The notes beneath the pieces are model-generated. The model had not been told where the DNA came from and ran no database searches. It saw only the letters and a list, made by a program, of their open reading frames with translations. This document shows, piece after piece, positions 32,029 to 39,371 of a stretch of DNA of 41,160 nt. This stretch comes from Nitrospirota bacterium. GTDB taxonomy: Bacteria; Nitrospirota; Thermodesulfovibrionia; Thermodesulfovibrionales; JdFR-88. Made by a program: the position numbers and the translations under genes. The stretch is from contig JAKAJM010000016.1 of NCBI GenBank assembly GCA_021813765.1, positions 1 through 41,160 on the forward strand, read 5' to 3'. Every line of letters starts with the position of its first letter. Positions within the stretch are counted from its first letter, which is position 1.

Positions 32029-32673
32029 CTAGTCTGCCTTTTCCTCCACGTTTTCCGTAAGGGCGAGGTCTTTGGTTTTCTTTATGAGGCCTTCCATGTA
32101 CTGCTTGAACTTCTCGGGCACCAGCCATCTTATCCCCAGCTTGTCCGCCCATTTGATGATCCCCTGGTCGGCGGAGACCAGGAGCCCGTTAAGCTCCATC
32201 GCCAAAAGGACGAGGTCAACATCCTCCTTGCTGTCTATGATGCCCTCGCGCAGCGCCTCGCGGTATTTGCGCCGGAGGTCCTGCACGATCTCATCCACCC
32301 CCCTGCCCTCCGGGTTCCTGGCCGCGCGCTCCGCCAGCCTGAGCCCGCGGTTCACACGCTCCCTGATGTCCTCGACCAGCTCATAAAGCAGGTAGGCCGG
32401 TGTGGTGAGCTCGAATTTCTTTGGCGATTTCTGGTGCAGGTACACGAACAGCTCCCCGGGGATCTTCTCAGGCTCTATGAAGTTCTTTAGCTCATTGAAG
32501 ATGGAAGGCGGCATGTAGAACTCGAACGCCGTCGCCTGGGAGGCAAGCTGGAGGAAGTTCTCAAGCGCCGCCGTGGGATTTGGGCCAAAACTGCGCCTTA
32601 CGTCCGGGTTCACAAAGAGGCTTGTGTCCAGGACGACTGCGCCTTTCTTATTTTTAAAGCTTGCTTCTTCCAT
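32029..32673 (-). CDS. HARP-type protein-only RNase P (PIN-domain, 'RNA ligase partner' family)
   Basis: A 214-residue PIN-like protein of the family once called UPF0278 or 'RNA ligase partner'. Its Aquifex member (Aq_880) was shown to be a minimal RNA-free RNase P that cuts tRNA 5' leaders. Features: VVLDTSLFVNPDVRRSFGPN (first catalytic Asp), AFEFYMPPSIFNELKNFIEP, a helical insertion, REGIIDSKEDVDLVLLAMEL and GLLVSADQGIIKWADKLGIR (further acidic residues). Start ATG 32673; a longer frame up to 32823 only reads antisense-like sequence inside lapAB. It overlaps lapAB by 20 bases and is last in the operon. No RNA ligase is beside it. Family assignment is firm; activity is inferred. Confidence 0.88.
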   Translation of the reverse strand: MEEASFKNKKGAVVLDTSLFVNPDVRRSFGPNPTAALENFLQLASQATAFEFYMPPSIFNELKNFIEPEKIPGELFVYLHQKSPKKFELTTPAYLLYELVEDIRERVNRGLRLAERAARNPEGRGVDEIVQDLRRKYREALREGIIDSKEDVDLVLLAMELNGLLVSADQGIIKWADKLGIRWLVPEKFKQYMEGLIKKTKDLALTENVEEKAD

Positions 32674-33961
32674 AGATATCGAACCTGTAGGAGTTCCATT
32701 TGCCGCATCCGGGGCACCTGCCAGACCATTCCGCCGAGAGGTGACCGCAGGAGCTGCAGCTGTAGAAAAGCCTGCTTGGCTGCATCTCGGACGCCTTTTT
32801 GAAGGCGCGCGCGGCCTTTTCATAGCGTTCGCGCCTCATGTAGAGCTCCCCCATGAGGCTGCTGACGGAAGGGTAGTTCTCGGCGGACTCAAGCCCCTTC
32901 AGGCTTTCAAGGGCGTCATCTATCATCTCAAGGCGGTAGTAAAGCTTGGCCATCAGGAACTTCATAAGCGAGTCTCCCGGATTGCCGTTCAGCGCATTTT
33001 GATAAAGCTTGATTATCCGCTCCGGCTCCCCTTTGTTTATAAGCAGGTCCTCGAGCCTGGCAAGCAGGATCACAGAGCAGGTCTGGGCGTAGCCCCGCTC
33101 CAGAAATTCCACCGCCTGCTCGTCCTCCCCCTGTCCAAGGAGCACCTCAGCCGCCCCCAGGTAGGAAGGGATGAACTCCTTTTCGTACTTGAGCACCATT
33201 CTGAACAGTTTCCCCGAGCGCTCCAGGTCGTTTGCCTCAAGCAGCTGTTTTGCATGCTCATACCTGTATCCGCTGAGCCTAGCCTCCTCGGCCTTGCGCT
33301 CCGGCAGGTGCTCCAGCTTAAGTATCGCCCTCTGCACCTCCACCAGGTCCGCCCAGCGCTCCATCTTCTCAAGGATGGAACGTTTCCTTTCGAACGCGGA
33401 CAGGTTGTCCGGGTCCTGCTCCAGTATCTGCTCCGCGTAACCTAGAGCGCTGTCCCACCTGGAAAGGGCCTCCATTTCCTGTTCCAGCAGGAGGAGCGCT
33501 TCCATGCTCTTTCCATCGGAGGAGGCAAGCGCCCGCTTGTAGTGCTCCGCAGCCTTTTCATGCTGGCCGGAAAAGGAGTATATGTCCCCCATCCTCAGAA
33601 GGGCGTCGGTATGCTCCGGGGCCTGCCCAAGTATGGTCTCCAGTATCTCTCTCGCCCCTTCCCTGTTGTTTGCCAGTATCTGGTTTATGGCCTTCGAGTA
33701 AAGCCCCTCCAGCCACTCCTCTTTTTTCTGCCTTTTTACGTGGCTGTAGTTGTCTATGTAACGCTTGGTGTCCCTGAGCGCCACAAGGATGAGCATCAGG
33801 AAGACCCCCGAGATGACCGAGAACAGGATAAGCCCTATCTTTGGCACCGAGTACGTGCCGGAAAAGGGCACATGTATCATGGTGGTATCGTAGTTGTAGA
33901 TGGAAAACAGGGCCACCAGGCCAAAAAAGACCGCCAGTATGAAAACGGATATCTTGCTCAT
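32654..33961 (-). CDS. lapB: LapA-LapB fusion: membrane anchor, TPR array and rubredoxin-like zinc domain
   Basis: A 435-residue protein. Residues about 3-65 form two membrane helices of LapA (DUF1049) type (FILAVFFGLVALFSIYNYDT, IGLILFSVISGVFLMLILVA). About 75-390 are TPR repeats, and the last 40 residues hold a rubredoxin-like CxxC pair (SCSSCGHLSAEWSGRCPGCG). This is the LapB (YciM) design, which controls LpxC turnover and lipopolysaccharide synthesis in E. coli, where LapA is a separate gene. Here the LapA-like anchor appears fused, replacing the single LapB helix. Confidence 0.88.
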   Translation of the reverse strand: MSKISVFILAVFFGLVALFSIYNYDTTMIHVPFSGTYSVPKIGLILFSVISGVFLMLILVALRDTKRYIDNYSHVKRQKKEEWLEGLYSKAINQILANNREGAREILETILGQAPEHTDALLRMGDIYSFSGQHEKAAEHYKRALASSDGKSMEALLLLEQEMEALSRWDSALGYAEQILEQDPDNLSAFERKRSILEKMERWADLVEVQRAILKLEHLPERKAEEARLSGYRYEHAKQLLEANDLERSGKLFRMVLKYEKEFIPSYLGAAEVLLGQGEDEQAVEFLERGYAQTCSVILLARLEDLLINKGEPERIIKLYQNALNGNPGDSLMKFLMAKLYYRLEMIDDALESLKGLESAENYPSVSSLMGELYMRRERYEKAARAFKKASEMQPSRLFYSCSSCGHLSAEWSGRCPGCGKWNSYRFDIYGRSKL

Positions 33962-33964
33962 GGC

Positions 33965-34429
33965 CTAAGCGTGATGATACCTCCTGCCTTTTATGATGCT
34001 TAACCCGCGATATATCTGCTCCAGGAGGACCACCCTGGCCAGCTCGTGAGGGAACGTCATCGGAGAGAGGGAAAGCCTCATGGAGGCCGCCTCCTTCACC
34101 TGGGGGGAGACCCCGAAGGGCCCGCCCACGACGAACCGGCAGGTTTTTTTGTTCCCGTCCCTGAGCAGCTCCGCAAACTCTATGGAGCTCATCTTCTTTC
34201 CGGCCTCGTCAAGCAGGATAAAAAAATCCCCGGCCTGCCTCAGTATCCTTTCGCCTTCCCTGAGCAGCCCGGCAGGCGTGCTCCGGCCATCCGGCGCCGT
34301 GCCCTTTTCCTCTTTTATCTCCGTGATCTCTATATCCGCCATCGTTTCGATGTCCCTAATATACTTCTTTATCGCCTCTTTAATAAACTTCTCCCTGGTC
34401 CTGCCCACCCAGAAGAGGCTTATCTTCAT
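33965..34429 (-). CDS. rlmH: 23S rRNA pseudouridine-1915 N3-methyltransferase RlmH
   Basis: A 154-residue SPOUT methyltransferase modifying helix 69 of 23S rRNA. The trefoil-knot SAM site is FVVGGPFGVSPQV, followed by the hallmark LSLSPMTFPHELARVVLLEQ and IYRGLSIIKGRRYHH. Normal length (155 in E. coli). Its ATGA overlaps the rsfS stop and it precedes lapAB by 3 bases; the rsfS-rlmH pairing is common. Confidence 0.97.
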   Translation of the reverse strand: MKISLFWVGRTREKFIKEAIKKYIRDIETMADIEITEIKEEKGTAPDGRSTPAGLLREGERILRQAGDFFILLDEAGKKMSSIEFAELLRDGNKKTCRFVVGGPFGVSPQVKEAASMRLSLSPMTFPHELARVVLLEQIYRGLSIIKGRRYHHA

Positions 34430-34821
34430 CCCTCGTCCCAGGCTTCGCTGTCCGCCGGGTGCTCGTCCTTCCCCGGGCCGACCGGCGCCTCCAGGCGCGG
34501 GGCATCGAGCCAGAGCTTTTCAAGCTCGTAAAAGGCCCTGGTCTCCTCATCGAAGATATGCACCACCACGTCCGCAAAATCGATAAGTATCCATTTGGCG
34601 TTCGAGGCCCCCTCCACCCCCATAGGCCTTATGCCCCTGGCCTTGAGCGACTCCACGATGTAGTCGGCGATGGTCTTTACCTGAGTGGTGCTCGTGCCGG
34701 AGCAGATAACGAAATACTCGGTGAATGAGGTCAGCCCCTCCATTTCGAGCAAGACCACATCCGATGCCTTCTTATCCGCGGCAAGCCCCGCTATGAGCAG
34801 GGCCTTACCCTTGCTGTCCAT
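34426..34821 (-). CDS. rsfS: Ribosomal silencing factor RsfS
   Basis: A 131-residue protein that binds uL14 on the 50S subunit and blocks subunit joining. Motifs: TEYFVICSGTSTTQVKTIAD, GASNAKWILIDFADVVVHIF and RAFYELEKLW. I start at ATG 34821 behind GAGGAAGAG; a GTG at 34863 would add 14 residues. The charged tail after LDAPRLEAP is longer than in E. coli. Confidence 0.95.
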   Translation of the reverse strand: MDSKGKALLIAGLAADKKASDVVLLEMEGLTSFTEYFVICSGTSTTQVKTIADYIVESLKARGIRPMGVEGASNAKWILIDFADVVVHIFDEETRAFYELEKLWLDAPRLEAPVGPGKDEHPADSEAWDEG

Positions 34822-34890
34822 CTCTTCCTCTTTTTTGCTTTTGTCCTGTGGCAAAAAATTCACCCGCCTGAAGGTCTGAAAATCAAAAAA

Positions 34891-35640
34891 TCAAAATTTT
34901 ATTTTGTTCTGAATTATAAAAGATAGGACTTGTTCTGGCAACAGATATCTGGGGCTTCTGCCGGACTTAAGCAGCGCCCTTATCTGCCTTGCCGATATCT
35001 CAAGCGCGGTCACCTTTACGAGGTATAGCGCCCTGCCGCTTGCGAGCCCCATCCGGACCATCCTGCCCGCCTTCACCGCCTCAAGGGCGGCTGCCTGCCT
35101 TTTCTTTTTTGACAAGTCTTTCTCTTTAAGGACAAATGGCGAATCAAGAACGCCCGAAAAGGGATATCCCGGGCGCGACACCACTACGAGGTCCGCAAGC
35201 TCTATCAGACGCCCGGGCCTCCACCACCGGTGCAGGTCCAGGAAAACGTCGGCCCCGGTGATGAAAAAAAGCCTCTTGCCGGGGTGCATTTCCGAAAGCC
35301 TCTCCAGGGTGCTTACCGTATAGGAGGGGCCGGACTTTCCGCACTCAAGGTCCGAGACCTCAAAGAAAGGGTTGCCTGCCACGGCAAGCCTAACCATTTC
35401 CAGCCGCTTGCGCGCGGGCGCCAGTCCGTGGCTGGCCTTCAGTGGCGGGGTGCCGGCAGGCACAAAAAGCACCTTTTCAAGCCCCAGCGTCTCCCTCACC
35501 TCTTCGGCCACCCTAAGGTGGCCAGAATGCACCGGATTGAACGTGCCGCCCATCACCCCGATGCCGGAGAGTTTTTTTTGTTTTTTCCCCTTTTGCTTTA
35601 GCTCCGGGCTTTGCTTTTTCTCTTTTTGTCCCCTCTGCAC
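34891..35640 (-). CDS. nadD: Nicotinate-nucleotide adenylyltransferase NadD
   Basis: A 249-residue enzyme making deamido-NAD from nicotinate mononucleotide and ATP. Motifs: GVMGGTFNPVHSGHLRVAEE (the HxGH nucleotidyltransferase site), FVPAGTPPLK and, near the end, the ISARQIRALL SxTxxR-like motif. The start is uncertain: GTG 35640 overlaps the hemC stop as TAGTG and gives a Lys-rich 22-residue lead before the conserved strand. The nadD-rsfS-rlmH order is a common arrangement. Confidence 0.93.
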   Translation of the reverse strand: MQRGQKEKKQSPELKQKGKKQKKLSGIGVMGGTFNPVHSGHLRVAEEVRETLGLEKVLFVPAGTPPLKASHGLAPARKRLEMVRLAVAGNPFFEVSDLECGKSGPSYTVSTLERLSEMHPGKRLFFITGADVFLDLHRWWRPGRLIELADLVVVSRPGYPFSGVLDSPFVLKEKDLSKKKRQAAALEAVKAGRMVRMGLASGRALYLVKVTALEISARQIRALLKSGRSPRYLLPEQVLSFIIQNKIKF

Positions 35641-36608
35641 TATGTGGCGATGTCGTTTCCGGCGGGGGGTATCTCCTTACCGTAGACGCGGGCAAGTATC
35701 TCGCCCGCTCCTTGCCTTATGAGGGATTCTGCAAGTCTTACGCCCAGGCTTTCGGCCTCCGCGGGATTGCCCTCCATGCCCTCCCTTACCGTCCTTGAGC
35801 CGGAGGGATCTCCGACCAGGCCGTCCATGATGAGCTTTTTCCCTGATGAATCGAACCTGGCGTATGCGGCTATGGGCACCTGGCAGCCGCCCTCAAGCCT
35901 CAGAAGGAATGCCCTCTCCGCCCTTACCGCTACGGACGTCTCATGGTGGTTCAGCCGGGCAACAAGCCCGTTCACCTCCGGGTCCTCCCGCCTGCACTCT
36001 ATGCCTACCGCCCCCTGGCCTATAGCGGGCAGCATGACATCTGCCGGCATGGCCTCCGTTATCCTGTCCGCAAACCCAAGCCGCTTCATCCCCGCAACGG
36101 CAAGGACGATGGCGTCGTAGTCACCCTCGTCAAGTTTCCTGAGCCTGGTGTCAAGATTCCCCCTCAGGCTGCTTATCTTGAGGTCCGGCCTCACCCCGAG
36201 GAGCTGGCATGTGCGCCTGAGGCTGCTTGTGCCTATGTGAGCGCCTGCGGGCAGGTCCGCGAGTCTCTTAAAGCCCCCTTTTCCGCAGACAAAGGCGTCT
36301 CCGGGGTTTTCCCGTTTGCAGATCGCCGCAAGGTGCAATTCGCAGGGAAGCTCTGTAGGCACGTCCTTCATGCTGTGCACGGCGATATCGGCCCGCCGCT
36401 CAAGCAGCGCCTCCTCTATCTCCTTGACGAAAAGCCCCTTGCCGCCCACCTGCGCGAGCGCCACATCGAGTATTTTGTCTCCGGTCGTTTTTATTATATT
36501 AAGCTCGACCTCAAGGGACGGCTCCAGCTTCTTGAGCTCGGACTCCACCCACCGGGCCTGCCAGAGGGCAAGTTTGCTGCCGCGTGTTCCGATGACAAGT
36601 TTTTTCAT
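35640..36608 (-). CDS. hemC: Porphobilinogen deaminase HemC
   Basis: A 322-residue enzyme polymerising four porphobilinogens to hydroxymethylbilane. N-terminal GTRGSKLALWQARWV; HSMKDVPTELP; and LRLEGGCQVPIAAYAR, whose Cys carries the dipyrromethane cofactor. It begins directly after the hemA stop and ends overlapping nadD, so the operon is tightly coupled. Confidence 0.97.
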   Translation of the reverse strand: MKKLVIGTRGSKLALWQARWVESELKKLEPSLEVELNIIKTTGDKILDVALAQVGGKGLFVKEIEEALLERRADIAVHSMKDVPTELPCELHLAAICKRENPGDAFVCGKGGFKRLADLPAGAHIGTSSLRRTCQLLGVRPDLKISSLRGNLDTRLRKLDEGDYDAIVLAVAGMKRLGFADRITEAMPADVMLPAIGQGAVGIECRREDPEVNGLVARLNHHETSVAVRAERAFLLRLEGGCQVPIAAYARFDSSGKKLIMDGLVGDPSGSRTVREGMEGNPAEAESLGVRLAESLIRQGAGEILARVYGKEIPPAGNDIAT

Positions 36609-37868
36609 TCAGTCTCCGTTAAGGTCGTAGAGTTTTCTGATCATGGCCACAACCTGGTCCCGCTCCTCGACGTCTTCCTTGAGGGCGGCCGTAGGCGAGT
36701 GGATGAGTTTGTTGACGATGGACGCCGCCATCTGACGCACTGCCCCCTGCTGCTTCTCGTCCAGGTCAACCCGGTTGAACAGCCTCTCAAGCTCAGCCTC
36801 GCTTATCCTCTGGGCCTTCTGCCTCAGGGCCACCACGGTGGGTATGCTTTGAAGGGAGGCCACCCAGCGTTCAAACACCTCCACCTCGCCCCCTATGATG
36901 TCCTCGGCCTTCTGTGCCTCCTTGTTCCGCTCGTTCCTGTTTGAGTCCACAACCCCCTGGAGGTCGTCCACGTCGTACAGGTAGACGTTTTCAAGTCCGT
37001 TTATCTTGGGGTCTATGTTCCTTGGCACCGATATGTCTATCAGGAAAACGGGGCGCTGTTTACGCTCTTTCATTATATTGTGGAGGTCCTGCTTGAATAC
37101 CACGTAATTGGGGGCTCCGGTCGAGCACAGCACTATGTCCGAGCGGACCATCTCGTCCTTGAAACCGGAAAAAGGCACCGCCCTTCCCTTGAAGTCCTTG
37201 GCCAGCTCGCATCCTCTTTCGTAGGTCCTGTTTGCAACCACTATCTCCTTGACCCCGTTGTTCATCAGGTGCCGCGCGGCCAGCTCGGCCATCTCTCCCG
37301 CGCCAAGCAGGAGCACGGACTTGTCCACAAGGTCGTTGAATATCTTCCTGGCGAGCTCCACGGCGGCAAAACTTATGGAGACCGCGTTTTCGGCCACCCT
37401 GGTCTCGGTGCGCACCCTCTTGGCCACCGAAATGGCCTTTTTCATGAGCTTGTTCATCAGAGCGCCCGTAGTCTTCTTGTTCAGGGCCAGTTGGAAGGAA
37501 TCCTTGACCTGCCCCAGGATCTGGGGCTCTCCCACCACCATGGAGTCCAGGCTTGAGGCCACGCGGAAGATGTGCCTTACCGCCGAGGAATCGGTGTGGA
37601 AATAAAGAGCCTTGTCCAGGAGCCCTTCGGGTATTGAATGGAACGAGCTTATGAAATGCTTTACCTGGCGGGTGGCTTCTCCTGGTTCATCCACGCCCAT
37701 ATATATCTCCACCCGGTTGCAGGTGGAGATTATCATGGCCTCTTTCACCTGGGGCAATGCCAGCAGGGCCTCAAGCCCCTGCTCCAGTTTCTCTCCGGTA
37801 AAGGCCAGCTTCTCCCTTACCTCTACGTCAGCGCTCTTGTGGTTCAGCCCCGCTACAAGAACCTTCAT
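36609..37868 (-). CDS. hemA: Glutamyl-tRNA reductase HemA
   Basis: A 419-residue enzyme starting the C5 haem pathway by reducing Glu-tRNA to glutamate semialdehyde. GLNHKSADVEVREKLAF at the N-terminus; ISTCNRVEIY with the catalytic Cys; the NADPH motif LLGAGEMAELAARHL; IDISVPRNIDP; and a C-terminal dimerisation helix. The E. coli-type N-terminal LysArg turnover signal is not evident. Confidence 0.97.
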   Translation of the reverse strand: MKVLVAGLNHKSADVEVREKLAFTGEKLEQGLEALLALPQVKEAMIISTCNRVEIYMGVDEPGEATRQVKHFISSFHSIPEGLLDKALYFHTDSSAVRHIFRVASSLDSMVVGEPQILGQVKDSFQLALNKKTTGALMNKLMKKAISVAKRVRTETRVAENAVSISFAAVELARKIFNDLVDKSVLLLGAGEMAELAARHLMNNGVKEIVVANRTYERGCELAKDFKGRAVPFSGFKDEMVRSDIVLCSTGAPNYVVFKQDLHNIMKERKQRPVFLIDISVPRNIDPKINGLENVYLYDVDDLQGVVDSNRNERNKEAQKAEDIIGGEVEVFERWVASLQSIPTVVALRQKAQRISEAELERLFNRVDLDEKQQGAVRQMAASIVNKLIHSPTAALKEDVEERDQVVAMIRKLYDLNGD

Positions 37869-37880
37869 GAAAGCGGGCCC

Positions 37881-38696
37881 TCATAGAAAAACATGCTGCC
37901 CCTTCTGCAGAAGCGCCAGCCCCGCAAAGGCCCCTATGATGGTCAGAAAGCCCAGGATGGAAAGGGCCGCCGCCCTTCTGCCGCGCCAGCCCCGCTGGAG
38001 CCTTGCGTGCAGCACGATGCCGAAGATAAGCCATGTGACCAGGGCCCATATCTGCCTCGGGTCCCAGCTTATGTAGCTGCCCCAGGCGTTGTCCGCCCAT
38101 ATGGAGCCGCTTATTATCGCCACCGTGAAAAGGGGAAAACCAACGGTAACCAGCCTGTAGTTGATCTCATCTAGCACGTGGAGGGACGGCAGCCTCGAAA
38201 AAAGCCCTCCAAGCTTCTTGCTTTTCACATAATGCTCCTGCACTAGGTACATGACCCCCACCCCGGCGGCCATGGCAAAGGCCGCGTTGGCCAGAAACGC
38301 AAAGACCGTGTGCACTCCCAGCCATTCGCTCCTGAGTACCGGGGGGAGCGGCCTGTCATCCGCCGGCAGGATGAACGAGACGAACATCAGGAGAAAGGCC
38401 ATGGGCGTTATGAAAGAGCCCAGGAGCCGGAGCTTGTAGCGGTACTCCAGGATGAAAAAAAGCAGGAATATGCACCATGCAAAAAAAGACGTCGCCTCCC
38501 TGGGGTTTACGAAAGGCACGTGCCCCATGGAAAAACCCTTGTAGAAGATGAAGACCGTATGGAAACCAAAGCCGATGGCCGCCGCAATCAGCATCAGCTT
38601 TGGAAAGGTCTTTGTGCTCCTTGAGAGGTCCAGAATGGAGAAGAGCATGGCGCAGAAATAAAAGGCGAGGCTTATGTCAAATGTTATTGAGCCCAT
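37881..38696 (-). CDS. Cytochrome c assembly / HemX-type membrane protein (CcsA family)
   Basis: A 271-residue polytopic protein with about eight hydrophobic segments and the family's tryptophan-rich stretch AWGSYISWDPRQIWALVTWL (a WWD-like haem-handling motif). CcsA handles haem for cytochrome c maturation in system II; the HemX subgroup sits next to hemA, as here, and influences glutamyl-tRNA reductase level. It starts in ATGA overlap with the upstream P-loop gene and ends 12 bases before hemA. No CcsB/ResB partner is in the window. Confidence 0.92.
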   Translation of the reverse strand: MGSITFDISLAFYFCAMLFSILDLSRSTKTFPKLMLIAAAIGFGFHTVFIFYKGFSMGHVPFVNPREATSFFAWCIFLLFFILEYRYKLRLLGSFITPMAFLLMFVSFILPADDRPLPPVLRSEWLGVHTVFAFLANAAFAMAAGVGVMYLVQEHYVKSKKLGGLFSRLPSLHVLDEINYRLVTVGFPLFTVAIISGSIWADNAWGSYISWDPRQIWALVTWLIFGIVLHARLQRGWRGRRAAALSILGFLTIIGAFAGLALLQKGQHVFL

Positions 38697-39337
38697 CAGT
38701 CTTCCGTAACAGTCCCCTTCCCCTCTCTTTCGGCCATGCGTTTGAACACTTCAGCCGCGCATAACTCCAGGCTGCCGCAGAAGACCGCGTCTTTTTTTAT
38801 GATCTCCGCGGGGATGCAGGCCCCCTCGGGCCGGAACACTATGTCGGCCCCGCGCAGGGCGGCCTCCGCCCCGCTTTTAAAAAAAGAGGCGCTCATAAAT
38901 ATTACAATATCGGGCTTTAAAAGCTCAACGGCGCTGTTGCCCTCCACCAGGACCACGCGGCACCCTTCCATGCGTCCCATTGCCATGTGCAGGGCCTCCT
39001 CAAGGTCGGACCCGCCGGGGCTGCTTATCCAGACGGCGCGGCTGGCCCCGGCCTTGAGCACCCTTGATGTGTCCTTTCCTTCTTCCAGCAGGATGTCCTG
39101 GCTGGTCACAACGGAGGTATAGATGCCTGTCTTTGTGAACTTGACGGCCCCCCAGGGGCCCCTTGTAAGGTGGGAACTCAGGCGGGATGCCCCGCCGGAT
39201 GCGCTGCCGCTTTTGTCTTGGGAGAGGGAGTCCTGAAGCAAGCCGCGCCGCCTGGCGCCGCTCAAGAGCTCCTCGGCCATGGTGGTCTTGCCGGAGCCGC
39301 TGCCGGCTCCGCATATGCCTATCAGAAAAGGAGGCAT
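38696..39337 (-). CDS. P-loop NTPase, MobB-like, function unknown
   Basis: A 213-residue protein with a Walker A GICGAGSGSGKTTMAEELL near residue 8 and a Walker B-like CRVVLVEGNSAVELLKPDIV near 130. The GSGKTT loop, the later VEGN and the short length recall MobB (molybdopterin guanine dinucleotide adaptor) and related small GTPases, but the specificity elements are not clear. I start at ATG 39337, 35 bases after topA; an upstream frame to 39466 is an Arg/Lys-rich artefact of overlap with topA. It overlaps ccsA by 4 bases. Confidence 0.75.
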   Translation of the reverse strand: MPPFLIGICGAGSGSGKTTMAEELLSGARRRGLLQDSLSQDKSGSASGGASRLSSHLTRGPWGAVKFTKTGIYTSVVTSQDILLEEGKDTSRVLKAGASRAVWISSPGGSDLEEALHMAMGRMEGCRVVLVEGNSAVELLKPDIVIFMSASFFKSGAEAALRGADIVFRPEGACIPAEIIKKDAVFCGSLELCAAEVFKRMAEREGKGTVTED

Positions 39338-39371
39338 CCCGCCGGTCTCCCTCCGCCGCCCGGACCGGCCA

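Noticed and set aside
32674-32823. N-terminal extension of the HARP gene
   Set aside because: The extra 50 residues overlap lapAB coding sequence and are low-complexity Arg/Ala/Pro; the family begins near the internal ATG.
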